DNA of 64,000 nucleotides from Pseudomonas yangonensis (lineage in GTDB: Bacteria; Pseudomonadota; Gammaproteobacteria; Pseudomonadales; Pseudomonadaceae): positions 1 to 64,000 of the forward strand of contig NZ_BLJU01000004.1 of NCBI RefSeq assembly GCF_009932725.1, in the 5' to 3' direction. The translations under genes and the position numbers were made by a program. Of this stretch, positions 7,572-17,690 are shown in pieces. Below the pieces are notes generated by a model. The model saw only the letters and a program-made list of their open reading frames with translations. It searched no databases and had not been told where the DNA came from. Position 1 is the first letter of the stretch. Each line of letters opens with the position of its first letter.

Positions 7572-9446
7572 ATGACCCAACAATCGCAATTCGCCCTGCT
7601 CGGCAAGAAGCGCTTCCTGCCGTTTTTCGTGACGCAATTGCTCGGCGCCTTCAATGACAACATCTTCAAGCAGTCGCTGATTCTCGCCATCCTGTTCAAG
7701 CTCAACACGGGCGTCGACCGCGATCTGCTGGTCAATCTCTGCGCCTTGCTGTTCATCCTGCCGTTCTTTCTGTTCTCCGCCCTCGGCGGCCAGTTCGGCG
7801 AGAAGTTCGCCAAGGATTCGTTGATCCGCAAGATCAAGGCTGCCGAGATATTGATCATGCTCGCCGGCGCTGCCGGGGTGTTGCTCGACAGCCTGCCGCT
7901 GATGCTCGCGGTACTGTTCGCCATGGGCACGCAGTCGGCGCTGTTCGGCCCGGTGAAGTATTCGATCCTGCCGCAGCACCTCAAGGAAGAGGAGCTGGTG
8001 GGCGGCAACGCGCTGGTGGAGATGGGCACCTTCCTGGCGATTCTGGCCGGCACCATCGGCGCCGGCATCATGATGGCCAGCAGCAGCTATGCGCCCATCG
8101 TCGCCGGCTCGGTGGTCGGCGTGGCGCTGCTCGGCTACCTGGCCAGCCACGGCATTCCCAAGGCTTCGGCGGCGATGCCGGAACTGCCGCTGGACTGGAA
8201 CATCTTTCGCCAGTCCTGGGCCATCCTCAAGCTTGGCCTGGGCCAGCGCCCGGCGGTTTCACGCTCGCTGGTGGGCAACTCCTGGTTCTGGTTTCTCGGC
8301 GCGATCTACCTGACGCAGATTCCGGCTTATGCCAAGGAATGGCTGTATGGCGACGAGAGCGTGGTGACGCTGATTCTCACCGTGTTCTCGCTGGGCATCG
8401 GCCTGGGCTCGATGCTCTGCGAGCGCATGAGCGGGCACAAGGTGGAGATCGGCCTGGTGCCGTTCGGCTCCATCGGCCTGACCCTGTTCGGCATGCTGCT
8501 GTGGTGGTTCTCCGGCGGTTTCCCGCAGGGCGTTGCGCCGCATGACTGGCAGGCGCTGCTGGGCCATGGTCAGGCCTGGTGGATTCTCGGCTGCATTCTC
8601 GGTATCGGTCTGTTCGGCGGCTTCTACATCGTGCCGCTGTATGCGCTGATTCAGTCGCGCACCGCCGAGCACGAGCGGGCGCGGGTGATCGCCGCCAACA
8701 ACATCCTCAATGCGTTGTTCATGGTCGCCTCGGCCATCGCCGCGATCCTGTTCCTGAGCGTCGCCGGGCTGTCGATTCCGCAGCTGTTTCTGGTGGTGTC
8801 GCTGATGAACATCGCGGTCAACAGCTACATCTTCAAGATCGTCCCCGAATTCAGCATGCGCTTTCTCATCTGGCTGCTGGGGCATTCGATGTACCGCGTC
8901 GAGCACAGGGGCCTCGACGTGATCCCCGACGAAGGCCCGGCGGTGCTGGTATGCAACCACGTGTCGTTCGTCGATGCGCTGCTGATCGGCGGCGCCATTC
9001 GCCGGCCGGTGCGTTTCGTCATGTACTACAAGATCTACGACCTGCCGGTGCTCAATTTCGTCTTCCGCACTGCCGGCACGGTGCCGATCGCCGGGCGCAG
9101 CGAGGACCTGCTGATCTACGACGCGGCGTTCAAGAAGATCGCCGAGTACCTGCGTAACGGCGAGCTGGTGTGCATCTTCCCCGAGGGCAAGCTGACCGGC
9201 GACGGCGAGATCGACGAGTTCAAGGCCGGGGTCGAGCGCATTCTCGAAGAGAACCCGGTGCCGGTGATTCCCATGGCGCTGCAGGGTCTGTGGGGCAGTT
9301 TCTTCAGTCGTGCGCCGCACAAGGGCCTGTTCAAGCGGTTCTGGTCGCGGGTGTGCCTGGTGGCCGGTACGCCGGTGGTGGCCGAGCAGGCCAGGCGCGA
9401 GGCGTTGCAGGCTCAGGTGGCCGAGTTGCGCGGGGATTGGCGCTGA
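7572..9446 (+). CDS. MFS lysophospholipid transporter fused to PlsC-type acyltransferase
   Basis: Inner-membrane protein of 624 aa. The first ~410 residues form an MFS domain of the LplT type, with an N-terminal segment LGAFNDNIFKQSL typical of that family and about 12 TM helices. The last ~190 residues are a glycerophospholipid acyltransferase domain with the HX4D motif in CNHVSFVDALLIGG, the substrate motif in GTVPIAGRS, FPEGKLTGDGEI and the VPVIPMALQG block. The fusion resembles E. coli LplT plus the N-terminal half of Aas, without the acyl-ACP synthetase. It likely flips and reacylates lysophospholipids (inference). ATG 7572 has a GAGGA ribosome site 9 nt upstream. It is a single gene flanked by repeats. 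Confidence 0.88.
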   Translation: MTQQSQFALLGKKRFLPFFVTQLLGAFNDNIFKQSLILAILFKLNTGVDRDLLVNLCALLFILPFFLFSALGGQFGEKFAKDSLIRKIKAAEILIMLAGAAGVLLDSLPLMLAVLFAMGTQSALFGPVKYSILPQHLKEEELVGGNALVEMGTFLAILAGTIGAGIMMASSSYAPIVAGSVVGVALLGYLASHGIPKASAAMPELPLDWNIFRQSWAILKLGLGQRPAVSRSLVGNSWFWFLGAIYLTQIPAYAKEWLYGDESVVTLILTVFSLGIGLGSMLCERMSGHKVEIGLVPFGSIGLTLFGMLLWWFSGGFPQGVAPHDWQALLGHGQAWWILGCILGIGLFGGFYIVPLYALIQSRTAEHERARVIAANNILNALFMVASAIAAILFLSVAGLSIPQLFLVVSLMNIAVNSYIFKIVPEFSMRFLIWLLGHSMYRVEHRGLDVIPDEGPAVLVCNHVSFVDALLIGGAIRRPVRFVMYYKIYDLPVLNFVFRTAGTVPIAGRSEDLLIYDAAFKKIAEYLRNGELVCIFPEGKLTGDGEIDEFKAGVERILEENPVPVIPMALQGLWGSFFSRAPHKGLFKRFWSRVCLVAGTPVVAEQARREALQAQVAELRGDWR

Positions 9447-9550
9447 GCTTGTGGGAGGGGCTTTCGGCTCGGGCATCCTGCTTCGCTCTACCTCCTGCAT
9501 CCCTGCAGTTGCAGCCGCGATTTCGCCGCTAAAGCGCCTCCCACAAAGCT
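9446..9550. repeat. Inverted repeat, 'agcttgtgggagg...cctcccacaaagct'
   Basis: The 13-base arm beginning at the stop codon of the upstream gene is mirrored at 9537-9550. The internal arms carry GGGGCTTTCGGC and GCCGCTAAAGCG. It lies between convergent genes and could act as a bidirectional hairpin, but lacks a T tract. Confidence 0.7.
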
Positions 9551-9564
9551 GGATTCCGGCTTTC

Positions 9565-9879
9565 TCAGTGGCTCAGCTTGAGCCCGACCAGCCCGCAGAC
9601 GATCATCGCCACGCTGGCCAGGCGCAGCAGCGCCATGGACTCGCCGAACAGGATGATGCCGGCGATCACCGTGCCTACGGCGCCGACGCCGGTCCAGATG
9701 GCGTAGGCGGTGCCCAGCGGTAGCTCCTTCATGGCCAGGCCGAGCAGGCCCAGGCTGACCAGCATGGCGCAGACGGTCAGCAGCGTTGGCAGGGGGCGGG
9801 TGAAGCCTTCGGTGTATTTCAGGCCGATGGCCCAGCCGACCTCGAACAGGCCGGCGAGAAACAGAATGATCCAGGACAT
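9565..9879 (-). CDS. gdx: SMR-family guanidinium exporter Gdx (SugE)
   Basis: Small multidrug-resistance-family protein of 104 aa with four TM helices, acting as a dual-topology dimer in the inner membrane. It starts [20 protein letters not shown], with the essential Glu in TM1, and contains [16 protein letters not shown] in TM3 and GIILFGES. These are features of the SugE/Gdx subtype, which exports guanidinium, rather than of EmrE. The decisive evidence is a guanidine-II (mini-ykkC) riboswitch immediately upstream. The SD GGAGG (9885-9889 on the complement) is only about 10 nt downstream of the second riboswitch hairpin. Single-gene transcription unit. Confidence 0.94.
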   Translation of the reverse strand: MSWIILFLAGLFEVGWAIGLKYTEGFTRPLPTLLTVCAMLVSLGLLGLAMKELPLGTAYAIWTGVGAVGTVIAGIILFGESMALLRLASVAMIVCGLVGLKLSH

Positions 9880-9899
9880 GGTCACCTCCAGTGGTTGAA

Positions 9900-9951
9900 G
9901 GGGCCGTCCCCGGATGAGCCACCCTGGGTTCAGGGTGTGGAGGTCGTCCTC
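9900..9951 (-). promoter_or_regulatory. Guanidine-II (mini-ykkC) riboswitch
   Basis: Read on the minus strand, two hairpins carry the diagnostic ACGR tetraloops: GAGG-ACGA-CCTC (9951 to 9940) and GGGG-ACGG-CCCC (9911 to 9900). The second hairpin ends 10 nt before the GGAGG ribosome site of gdx, consistent with translational control. The linker contains its own perfect hairpin, CACCCTG-AACC-CAGGGTG (9937 to 9920). Guanidine binding exposes the SD in known members. The match to the class is precise. Confidence 0.95.
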
Positions 9952-10018
9952 GCGCGCACCGTTATTGTGCATATTGGCGCGTCCGGGGCAAGGCGCCCCG
10001 GCTTCGTGCAGTGCTGAA

Positions 10019-10966
10019 TCAGTCTGTACTGTCTTTGGCGGTTTGATCCATCCGGCGGTAAAGGGTCGCCAGCAGCGGGCCGGACAGATTGTGCCAGACG
10101 CTGAACAGGGCGCTGGGCACGGCGGCCAGTGGGCTGAAGTGCGCGCTGGCCAGCGCGGCACCAAGGCCGGAGTTCTGCATGCCGACTTCGATGGACAGCG
10201 TCTTGCGCTGCGCCAGTGACATGCCGAACAGGCGGCCGGCCAGATACCCCAGGCCCAGACCGATGCCGTTGTGCAGGATCACCACGGCCATGATCAGCAG
10301 GCCGGATTCGGCAATCTTGCCCTGGCTGGCTGCCACCACGGCAGCGACGATGGCAACGATGCTCACCACGGAAATCAGCGGCAGTACTTCGACGGCGGTC
10401 TTGACCCGCTCGCCGAGCAGGCGTTGGGCGATCAGGCCAAGGACGATAGGCAGCAGCACCATCTTGAGGATGGAGATGAACATGGCGCTGAATGAGACCG
10501 GCAGCCATTCCGAGGCCAGCAGCCAGATCAGTGCCGGGGTGACGAGCGGGGCGAGCAGGGTGGTGACGGCTGTGATCGATACCGACAGCGCCAGGTCGCC
10601 ACGGGCGAGCCAGGTGATCACGTTGGAGGCGGTGCCGCCGGGGCAGCAGCCCACCAGAATCACGCCCACGGCAATCTCCGGGGGCAGGGCGAACAGCTGG
10701 CAGAGCACCCAGGCCACCAGTGGCATGATGCTGAATTGAGCCAGCACGCCCAGCAGCACCGCCAGCGGGCGCCGAGCAACTTCCTGGAAGTCCGCGCCCT
10801 TCAGGGTCAGGCCCATGCCGAACATGATCAGCCCGAGCAGCGGGACGATCCAGGCGGTCAGCGGCAGAAACCAGCTGGGTTGGAAGAAGGCCATGACGGC
10901 GAACAGCAACACCCAGACGGCGAAGGTGTTGCCGATGAAACGGCTGAAGGCGATCAGTGCTTGCAT
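10019..10966 (-). CDS. Bile acid:sodium symporter family (BASS) transporter
   Basis: Inner-membrane transporter of 315 aa with about 9-10 TM helices. Characteristic BASS motifs are present: [12 protein letters not shown] near residue 50, [24 protein letters not shown] in the first crossover segment, and [15 protein letters not shown] in the second. The Asn and Gln residues around the Na+ sites are retained. The substrate is unknown: family members move bile acids, pantoate, pyruvate or other organic anions with Na+, and bile acid itself is unlikely here. It is a single gene on the minus strand. Start ATG 10966. Confidence 0.88.
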   Translation of the reverse strand: MQALIAFSRFIGNTFAVWVLLFAVMAFFQPSWFLPLTAWIVPLLGLIMFGMGLTLKGADFQEVARRPLAVLLGVLAQFSIMPLVAWVLCQLFALPPEIAVGVILVGCCPGGTASNVITWLARGDLALSVSITAVTTLLAPLVTPALIWLLASEWLPVSFSAMFISILKMVLLPIVLGLIAQRLLGERVKTAVEVLPLISVVSIVAIVAAVVAASQGKIAESGLLIMAVVILHNGIGLGLGYLAGRLFGMSLAQRKTLSIEVGMQNSGLGAALASAHFSPLAAVPSALFSVWHNLSGPLLATLYRRMDQTAKDSTD

Positions 10967-11097
10967 GGAATGAGGCCTGGGCTTTTCGGGAAAGCCGGCA
11001 AGCCTACCAGAAGAGATGCGATTTGCCTGAACGGCACGATGCAGGTGAGCTCAGGCATCATCGGCGCAACCTAGGCGCAGATGCCTTGTCCGAACCT

Positions 11098-11967
11098 CTA
11101 CAGTGATTCTTCATCCGCCGGATAGCGGCTGGCGGTCAGGCTTTCCTTGATCTTGCGCAGATGCGGCTGAAAGTCCACCCCACGACGCAGGGTGACACCC
11201 GTGGCGAGCACATCGAGCACGGTGAGCTGGATGATGCGTGATGTCATCGGCATGTAGATGTCGGTGTCTTCCGGCAGTGGAATGTCCAGGCTCAGGGTAC
11301 TGGCCCTGGCCAGTGGCGAGCCGGCGGCGGTGAGGCCGAGTACCGAGGCGCCGTTCTCGCGTGCCAGGCGCGCCACCTCCACCAGTTCGCGAGTGCGCCC
11401 GGTGTAGGAAATGATCACGAACAGATCACCGGTGTGCGCCACCGAGGCGATCATGCGTTGCATCAGCACGTCGGAGTGGGCCGAGACGGCGAGGTTGAAG
11501 CGAAAGAACTTGTGCTGCGCATCCAGTGCCACCGAGGCGGAAGCGCCGAGGCCGAAGAAGTGGATCTGCCGCGCCTGGATCAGCAAGTCGACGGCGCGGC
11601 TGACGTGCTGCGGATCGAGGCTCTGGCAGGCGCTGTCCAGCGAAGCGATTGTGCTGCCGAAGATCTTGCGCGTATAGGCCTCGGGGCCGTCGTCGGCCGA
11701 CACTGCGCGGCTGACATAGGCGGCGCCGCTGGCCAGGCTCTGCGCCAGTTGCATCTTCAGCTCCGGGTAGCCGTTGGCGCCGAACGAGCGGCAGAAACGA
11801 TTGACCGTCGGCTCGCTGACCCCGGCCGCCTGTGCCAGAGCGGCGATGCTGAAACGAGTGGCCTGCTGTGGGTCATGCAGAATCACTTCGGCGACCTTGC
11901 GTTCGGCCTTGTTCAGGTCGTCCAGGCGGCTCTGGATCTGTTCCAGCAGGTTGCGCACTCGGTCCAT
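11098..11967 (-). CDS. hexR: Transcriptional regulator HexR
   Basis: RpiR-family repressor of central carbohydrate genes, 289 aa. The N-terminal HTH_6 domain contains [23 protein letters not shown]. The C-terminal SIS sugar-phosphate-binding domain contains [14 protein letters not shown] and [14 protein letters not shown]. In Pseudomonas HexR binds TTGT-N7/8-ACAA operators and is released by 2-keto-3-deoxy-6-phosphogluconate, the substrate of Eda encoded in the divergent operon. It is divergent from zwf across a 201-bp region with an exact operator, a classical arrangement. Assignment is firm. Confidence 0.96.
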   Translation of the reverse strand: MDRVRNLLEQIQSRLDDLNKAERKVAEVILHDPQQATRFSIAALAQAAGVSEPTVNRFCRSFGANGYPELKMQLAQSLASGAAYVSRAVSADDGPEAYTRKIFGSTIASLDSACQSLDPQHVSRAVDLLIQARQIHFFGLGASASVALDAQHKFFRFNLAVSAHSDVLMQRMIASVAHTGDLFVIISYTGRTRELVEVARLARENGASVLGLTAAGSPLARASTLSLDIPLPEDTDIYMPMTSRIIQLTVLDVLATGVTLRRGVDFQPHLRKIKESLTASRYPADEESL

Positions 11968-12087
11968 AGGGGCTCCTAACAGCGGTTTGACGGGCTCGGC
12001 AGCAGGCGATCGGCAGCCAAGCGGCCGGCCTATCCTACTGATGACGCCCCCGGGCGACCACTGACTTATTGGTTGCCTAGGAAAATG

Positions 12088-12102
12088 TTGTTGCTATAAC
12101 AA
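12088..12102. promoter_or_regulatory. HexR operator in the hexR-zwf intergenic region
   Basis: TTGTTGCTATAACAA fits TTGT-N7-ACAA exactly. It lies about 66 bp upstream of the zwf start and 120 bp from hexR, in an AT-rich segment likely to hold the zwf promoter. Confidence 0.9.
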
Positions 12103-12168
12103 TATTTTTTCTTGATAAATGCAGTATCACCCGGTATTTCTAGTTCATCTTGATAAAAGAACAAACTC

Positions 12169-13638
12169 ATGCCTGCGATGAAACTTGAATCCTGCACCTT
12201 GGCCTTGTTCGGCGCGCTGGGCGATTTGGCGTTGCGCAAGCTATTTCCCGCGCTTTACCAGCTCGATCGCGCCGGTTTGCTGCACGATGCCACGCGCATC
12301 CTTGCGCTGGCGCGTGATGCCGGTGAGCCGAGTCGGCATCTGCTCGCCATCGAGCAGGCCTTGCGCCTGTACGTGCCGGCCAAGGAGCTGACGGAGCCCG
12401 ACCTGGCGCGTTTCCTGGCGCGGCTGAACTACCTGACGATGGATTTTCTCAAGGCCGAGGACTACGCCGCGCTGCTCGAGCATGTCAGTCCGCAGGATCA
12501 GTTGATCGCCTACTTCGCTACGCCGGCGTCGGTGTATGGCGGCATCTGCGCCAACCTGGCTGCCGTCGGGCTGGCCGAAGGGACGCGGGTGGTGCTGGAA
12601 AAGCCGATCGGCCACGACCTGACATCCTCGCGTGCGGTCAACGACGCCGTGGCTCAGGTGTTCCCGGAGAATCGCGTCTATCGCATCGATCATTACCTGG
12701 GCAAGGAAACGGTGCAGAACCTCATCGCCCTGCGTTTTGCCAACAGCCTGTTCGAGACCCAGTGGAACCAGAACCACATTTCCCACGTGGAAATCACCGT
12801 TGCCGAGAAGGTCGGCATCGAGGGCCGCTGGGGTTACTTCGATCAGGCCGGGCAGTTGCGCGACATGATCCAGAACCACTTGCTGCAGCTGCTCTGCCTG
12901 ATCGCCATGGACCCGCCCAGCGATCTGTCCGCCGACAGCATCCGCGACGAGAAGGTCAAGGTGCTCAAGGCGCTGGAGCCGATCAGCGTCGAGCAGCTCG
13001 GCCAGCGCGTGGTGCGCGGCCAGTACGTCGCCGGCAGCAGCGATGGGCGGCCGGTGCCGGGCTATCTGGAGGAAGAGAATTCCAACACCCAGAGCGATAC
13101 CGAAACCTTCGTCGCCCTGCGTGCCGACATCCGTAACTGGCGATGGGCCGGTGTGCCGTTCTACCTGCGCACCGGCAAGCGCATGCCGCAGAAACTGTCG
13201 CAGATCGTCATCCACTTCAAGGCACCGCCGCACTACATCTTCGCCCCGGAGCAGCGCCAGCTGATCGGCAACAAGCTGATCATCCGCCTGCAGCCGGACG
13301 AGGGCATCGCCCTGCAGGTGCTGACCAAGGATCAGGGCCTGGACAAGGGGATGCAGCTGCGCAGCGGCCCGCTGCAGCTGAGTTTCTCCGATACCTACCG
13401 CAGTGCGCGCATTCCCGATGCCTACGAGCGACTGCTGCTGGAAGTGATGCGCGGCAACCAGAACCTGTTCGTGCGCAAGGACGAAATCGAATACGCCTGG
13501 CAGTGGTGCGATCAGTTGATCGACGGCTGGCAGCGCCTCGGCGAAGCGCCGAAACCCTACACCGCCGGCAGCTGGGGCCCGATGGCCTCGGTGGCGTTGA
13601 TCACCCGCGATGGCAGGAGCTGGTATGGCGATCTCTGA
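12169..13638 (+). CDS. zwf: Glucose-6-phosphate 1-dehydrogenase
   Basis: Oxidises glucose 6-phosphate to 6-phosphogluconolactone with NAD(P)+, the entry to the Entner-Doudoroff route. Its 489 aa are standard for the family. The N-terminal Rossmann region contains [16 protein letters not shown]. The substrate/active site is [13 protein letters not shown] with the catalytic His-Tyr-Leu-Gly-Lys block, and [11 protein letters not shown] is also conserved. It is the first gene of zwf-pgl-eda; its 3' end overlaps pgl by 14 nt. The ATG at 12169 has only a weak AAGA-like ribosome site; an ATG at 12178 is an alternative start. A HexR operator upstream implies repression by HexR. Confidence 0.97.
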   Translation: MPAMKLESCTLALFGALGDLALRKLFPALYQLDRAGLLHDATRILALARDAGEPSRHLLAIEQALRLYVPAKELTEPDLARFLARLNYLTMDFLKAEDYAALLEHVSPQDQLIAYFATPASVYGGICANLAAVGLAEGTRVVLEKPIGHDLTSSRAVNDAVAQVFPENRVYRIDHYLGKETVQNLIALRFANSLFETQWNQNHISHVEITVAEKVGIEGRWGYFDQAGQLRDMIQNHLLQLLCLIAMDPPSDLSADSIRDEKVKVLKALEPISVEQLGQRVVRGQYVAGSSDGRPVPGYLEEENSNTQSDTETFVALRADIRNWRWAGVPFYLRTGKRMPQKLSQIVIHFKAPPHYIFAPEQRQLIGNKLIIRLQPDEGIALQVLTKDQGLDKGMQLRSGPLQLSFSDTYRSARIPDAYERLLLEVMRGNQNLFVRKDEIEYAWQWCDQLIDGWQRLGEAPKPYTAGSWGPMASVALITRDGRSWYGDL

Positions 13639-14338
13639 ACTGAAACTGCCGCAGGGCGTACAGGCCTGCGCGCATAACGACGCCGAGCAATTGGCGCAGT
13701 CGATGGCGATGCGCGTAGCCGATGCGCTGCGTGAGGCCATTGCCAGTCGCGGCCAGGCCACCCTGGTGGTGTCCGGCGGGCGCAGTCCGGTGCCGTTCTT
13801 CGAAGCGCTGGCGCAGCAGGAGCTGCCATGGGCGCAGGTACTGGTCAGCCTGGCCGACGAGCGCTGGGTACCGGTCAACCACGCAGGCAGCAACGAAGGA
13901 CTGGTGCGTCGTCATCTGCTGCAGGGGCCTGCGGCCGAGGCGCGTTTCATCGGTCTTTATCAGGTTGCCGGCAACCTGGAGCGAGCGGCCGACCTGGCCG
14001 ACACGGCCGTCGCCGAACTGGCGCCTATCGACGTGCTGGTACTGGGCATGGGCGATGACGGCCACACTGCCTCGCTGTTCCCGCACAGCCCCAATCTGCA
14101 CCAGGCGCTACAGCCAGATTGCGCACGCCGGGTGTTGCCGATGCTGGCGCCGAGCGAGCCGGCGCAGCGCCTGACCCTGACCCTGCCGCTACTGGCCAGC
14201 GCGCGCCTGCCGCTGTTGGCGATCCAGGGCCAGGCGAAACTGAACACACTCAGCGCGGCGCTGCAGTCCGGCAAGATCGCCGAGCTGCCGATCCGCGCGT
14301 TCCTGCATTCCCCTCTCGAAATTCATTGGTGCCCCTGA
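13625..14338 (+). CDS. pgl: 6-phosphogluconolactonase (DevB type)
   Basis: Hydrolyses 6-phosphogluconolactone, the second step after Zwf. At 237 aa it shows [15 protein letters not shown] near the N-terminus, [15 protein letters not shown] and [16 protein letters not shown], the usual signature blocks of the DevB/Pgl family with substrate-binding Arg and His. The start ATG lies inside the last codons of zwf with the SD (GGCAGGAG) within zwf, indicating translational coupling. eda follows after a 1-bp gap. Confidence 0.95.
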   Translation: MAISELKLPQGVQACAHNDAEQLAQSMAMRVADALREAIASRGQATLVVSGGRSPVPFFEALAQQELPWAQVLVSLADERWVPVNHAGSNEGLVRRHLLQGPAAEARFIGLYQVAGNLERAADLADTAVAELAPIDVLVLGMGDDGHTASLFPHSPNLHQALQPDCARRVLPMLAPSEPAQRLTLTLPLLASARLPLLAIQGQAKLNTLSAALQSGKIAELPIRAFLHSPLEIHWCP

Positions 14339-14339
14339 C

Positions 14340-15011
14340 ATGACCAGCTTCGACCAAGACCAGCGCGCGCGCATGGCCGACAAAATCGCCGAGATCGACC
14401 GCATCTGCGCGCAGGCGCGGATCATGCCGGTGATCACCATCGCCCGTGAGGCGGACATCCTGCCGTTGGCCGACGCCCTGGCCGCCGGCGGCCTGCGCGT
14501 GCTGGAGGTGACCCTGCGCTCGGAGCACGGCCTGGAGGCAATTCGTCGCCTGCGTGCCGAGCGTCCCGAGCTGTGCGTCGGCGCCGGCACCGTGCTCGAT
14601 GAAGACATGCTGGCGGCGGCCACTGCAGCCGGTGCGCAATTCATCGTCACGCCGGGCAGTACCCGTGAGTTGCTGCTGGCGGCGCTGGACAACCCGCTGC
14701 CGTTGCTGCCGGGCGTGAGCAGTGCCTCGGAGCTGATGGTCGGCTACGCCCTTGGCTATCGCCGCTTCAAGCTGTTCCCGGCAGAACTATGCGGCGGCGT
14801 CGCGGCGCTCAAGGCGCTCGCCGGCCCCTTCGGCGGCGTGCGTTTCTGCCCAACTGGCGGCGTCAATCCGGACAATCTGCAGCGCTACATGGCGCAGTCC
14901 AACGTCATGTGCGTCGGCGGCACCTGGATGTTCCAGCGTGAATGGGTGGAAAACGGCGATTGGGCGCGTATCCAGCAAGCCAGTGCCGAGGCGTTGAAGC
15001 TGCTGGGCTGA
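14340..15011 (+). CDS. eda: KDPG aldolase (2-dehydro-3-deoxy-phosphogluconate aldolase)
   Basis: Cleaves 2-keto-3-deoxy-6-phosphogluconate to pyruvate and glyceraldehyde 3-phosphate, the last step of the Entner-Doudoroff pathway. At 223 aa it has the catalytic Glu in LEVTLRSEHGLEAI, FIVTPGSTREL, and the Schiff-base Lys in RRFKLFPAELCGG, followed by FCPTGGVNPDNL. It is the terminal gene of the HexR-controlled operon. A decayed copy of part of this gene lies at 17194-17384, between two chemoreceptor genes. The 3' flank contains the palindrome CAGTCA-N5-TGACTG (15028-15044), which may be a hairpin or operator. Confidence 0.96.
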   Translation: MTSFDQDQRARMADKIAEIDRICAQARIMPVITIAREADILPLADALAAGGLRVLEVTLRSEHGLEAIRRLRAERPELCVGAGTVLDEDMLAAATAAGAQFIVTPGSTRELLLAALDNPLPLLPGVSSASELMVGYALGYRRFKLFPAELCGGVAALKALAGPFGGVRFCPTGGVNPDNLQRYMAQSNVMCVGGTWMFQREWVENGDWARIQQASAEALKLLG

Positions 15012-15129
15012 GTGGAGTTGAAAAGATCCAGTCATATAGTTGACTGATGACTTAATGCTGGCGCCATGATATCGTCGTACGCTAATCAATAACCGGGTGT
15101 CGTAGGTTAGCGTGCTGACAACAAGAACA

Positions 15130-15172
15130 ATTCTCCAGCGGATGCCCGATCGTTTTTTCGCGGATGGAGAAT
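15130..15172 (+). promoter_or_regulatory. Leader hairpin covering the ribosome site of the first chemoreceptor
   Basis: ATTCTCCA (15130-15137) is exactly complementary to TGGAGAAT (15165-15172), which contains the GGAG Shine-Dalgarno of the ATG at 15176. GCG/CGC (15138-15140 with 15159-15161) could extend it after a small bulge. The same arm sequences and position recur before the paralog at 17734, while the loops differ. Confidence 0.6.
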
Positions 15173-15175
15173 TTC

Positions 15176-17098
15176 ATGAGCAAATGGCTCGGTAATGTCA
15201 GCGTCACCTGGAAGCTTGCCCTGAGCTTCGGCCTCGTACTTGTACTTACTCTGGTTCTGGCGATCACCGGTTGGGATGGCATCAGCCGCATGACTGAGCG
15301 TGGCCAGCGGGTGATCGAGATCAATCAGGTCAATACCCTGCTCAATGATCTGCGGGTGAGCCGCGTTCGTTACGTCTTCAGCAATGGCGACACGGCCTTT
15401 GCAGAGGCGATGCAGCAAGCGCTCGACCGCTATCGCGAGGCGCATGACCGCAGCATCAACAACTTCAGCTCGACGCAGAACCTCCGTTTGCTGAAGCAGC
15501 AGCATGCGCAGATCGCTCGATACCAGGAGTCACTCTCGACCATGCAACGCGCTTATGCCGATGCTGCGGCGGCGCGCAACGAGATGGGCAGCCTGGCGCG
15601 TAATGTGTTCGCCGAGATCGAGACGCTCGCCGAGTCCATAGAGCGCATGCCGGAATACGATCCGCAGCGGCAGGTTCGTTATCGCGCAATGCGTGATGCC
15701 AAGGAAGGTATTCAGCTGATGCGCTACGAGGTGCGTGGCTATACCGCCAAGGTCAACGCCGCCACCGAAGCAGCCGTGACTAGGCAGTTGCAGCGAACTG
15801 CCGACAGCCTGACCCAGCTGGACGTGGCGATGGGCAGCGAAAGTGCGGCGCAGGTCGCTGCCATCCGCCGGGGCTTCGATGGCTACCGCGCAGTCGTGGA
15901 GGCGTTCCAGCAGGCCAATACCCGAGCACTCAAGGCGCGTGATGAGCTCGATGAAACCGGTAATGCGATCGTCGAGCTGAGCGATCAGCTCGTTGCCAAT
16001 CAGATCGCGGAGCGCAACAGCGATAGCTCGGCAGTCAAGTCCATACAGTTGATCTCCACGCTGGTGGCATTGCTCATCGGTATCGGTGCGGCGGTCGTCA
16101 TGACACGCCAGATCACCCGGCCGCTGGGCGAGACGTTGCAGGTGGTCGAGCGCATCGCCGCCGGTGACCTGAGCCATCTGCCCGAAACCAGCCGCCGCGA
16201 CGAGATCGGCGAGGTGCAACAAGGTGTGCATCGCATGGGGCAGTCGCTGCGTGAGCTTATCGGCGGCATCAGCGACAGCGCCAGCCAGATCGCCAGCGCC
16301 GCCGAGCAGCTGTCGGCAGTGACGGAGCAGACCAGCGCCGGGGTCAACAGCCAGAAGCTGGAAACCGATCAGGTGGCCACCGCCATGCAGGAAATGTCCG
16401 CGACGGTCAACGAAGTCGCGCGCAATGCCGAGCAGGCCTCGCTGGCCGCGGCCGACGCAGATGCCGAAGCGAACCAGGGAGATCTTGTCGTCGCCGAGGC
16501 GATCGGCCAGATCGAGGCACTGGCTGGCGAAATGGTGCGCTCCACCGATGCCATGAATCTGCTGCAGAAGGAAAGCGAGAAGATCGGCAGCGTCATGGAC
16601 GTGATCAAGGCGGTGGCCGACCAGACCAACCTGCTGGCGCTCAATGCGGCCATCGAGGCCGCGCGTGCGGGTGAGGCGGGTCGTGGCTTCGCCGTGGTCG
16701 CCGACGAAGTGCGCAGCCTGGCGCGACGCACGCAGCAGTCCACCGAAGAAATCGAGAACCTGATCGGTGCCCTGCAGCGCGGTACTCAGGAGGTGGCAGG
16801 TGTGCTCGAGGAAAGCCGCAGCCTCACCGACGACAGCGTCGAGTTGGCGCGCAAGGCTGGTGTGGCGCTGGGGGTGATCAATCAGAAGGTGTCCAACATT
16901 CAATCGATGAATCAGCAGATCGCTGCCGCCGCCGAGCAGCAGGGCGCGGTCGCCGAAGAGATCGGCCGCAGCGTACTGAGCGTGCGCGACGTAGCCGAGC
17001 AGAGTGCCGCCGCCAGCGAAGAAACGGCGGCCAACTCGGTGGAACTGGCCCGCCTGGGCAATCATCTGCAGTCGTTGGTCAGCCGCTTCCGCGTTTGA
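15176..17098 (+). CDS. Methyl-accepting chemotaxis protein, HBM-type sensor (copy 1)
   Basis: Transmembrane chemoreceptor of about 640 aa. A first TM helix near residues 10-30 is followed by a ~250-residue helical periplasmic domain whose length and pattern fit the helical bimodular (HBM) class of McpS-like receptors (inference). A second TM ([18 protein letters not shown]), a HAMP domain ([22 protein letters not shown]) and the signalling domain follow, with the hairpin tip [23 protein letters not shown] 15176 is preferred over 15164 because GGAG sits 7 nt before it. It is about 165 bp downstream of eda. HBM receptors of known specificity bind organic acids; the ligand here is unknown. The protein is closely related to the one at 17734. 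Confidence 0.92.
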   Translation: MSKWLGNVSVTWKLALSFGLVLVLTLVLAITGWDGISRMTERGQRVIEINQVNTLLNDLRVSRVRYVFSNGDTAFAEAMQQALDRYREAHDRSINNFSSTQNLRLLKQQHAQIARYQESLSTMQRAYADAAAARNEMGSLARNVFAEIETLAESIERMPEYDPQRQVRYRAMRDAKEGIQLMRYEVRGYTAKVNAATEAAVTRQLQRTADSLTQLDVAMGSESAAQVAAIRRGFDGYRAVVEAFQQANTRALKARDELDETGNAIVELSDQLVANQIAERNSDSSAVKSIQLISTLVALLIGIGAAVVMTRQITRPLGETLQVVERIAAGDLSHLPETSRRDEIGEVQQGVHRMGQSLRELIGGISDSASQIASAAEQLSAVTEQTSAGVNSQKLETDQVATAMQEMSATVNEVARNAEQASLAAADADAEANQGDLVVAEAIGQIEALAGEMVRSTDAMNLLQKESEKIGSVMDVIKAVADQTNLLALNAAIEAARAGEAGRGFAVVADEVRSLARRTQQSTEEIENLIGALQRGTQEVAGVLEESRSLTDDSVELARKAGVALGVINQKVSNIQSMNQQIAAAAEQQGAVAEEIGRSVLSVRDVAEQSAAASEETAANSVELARLGNHLQSLVSRFRV

Positions 17099-17193
17099 TC
17101 CTAAGCGCTGCAACAGTGAGCGGCGCACGCCACAGGGGCGTCGCTCACCCCGTAGGGTGTGCTGCGCGCACTTGCTTTCGTGGACCGAGAGGG

Positions 17194-17384
17194 CGTGCGA
17201 AGGCGCGGATCATGCTGCTGATCACCATCGCCCTTGAGGCGGACATCCTGCCGTTGGCCGATGCCCTGGCCGCGGGTGGTTTTTTACGTGTACTGGAAGT
17301 GACTCTGCGCTCTGAGCATGGTCTGGAGGCGATTGGGCGCGTATCCAGCAATCCAGTGCCGAGGCGTTGCAGTTGCTCGCCCGA
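17194..17384 (+). pseudogene. Decayed, internally deleted partial copy of eda
   Basis: The segment from about 17194 to 17336 matches eda 14407-14543 closely: it still encodes LITIALEADILPLADALAAG, then LRVLEVTLRSEHGLEAI. At a GCGATT junction the match jumps to eda 14959-15005 (TGGGCGCGTATCCAGCA and onward). This implies deletion of 418 bp, possibly at a short repeat (GCAATT/GCGATT), which breaks the frame. There is also a 3-bp insertion and many third-position changes. The first ~60 codons and the catalytic Lys region are missing, so it cannot encode an aldolase. Confidence 0.92.
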
Positions 17385-17690
17385 ATCTGTGCAGAGCCGC
17401 TGCATGTTGAGTAATTTCAAGCGTCCAGCCACCGTCAAGTTGCAGAAGCGCGAGCACCGGCAAAAAACAGGCTTCCAGCGTTCGCTATAGGGTATGCGTT
17501 TTGCCAGTACAGCCGCCGAGAAGAGCTGCGACCAAGAGAGTAGAAGGTCAGCCTCTAGGGGCCATGCCGAGGCGCCGCCTTGCTGGGGTGCGCCCTTCGT
17601 CAGATGGGTGGCGATTTAGTGGCGTCATAGGCTTGGCGGGTGGGTGGTCATTTCCTTAGAATGCCGAGCCTTTCGCTGGCCACAAAAACA

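Noticed and set aside
17095..17490. 131-codon frame between the two chemoreceptors as a real gene
   Set aside because: Its only recognisable part is the eda-derived segment, and the frame is shifted after the internal deletion. It is annotated as a pseudogene instead.
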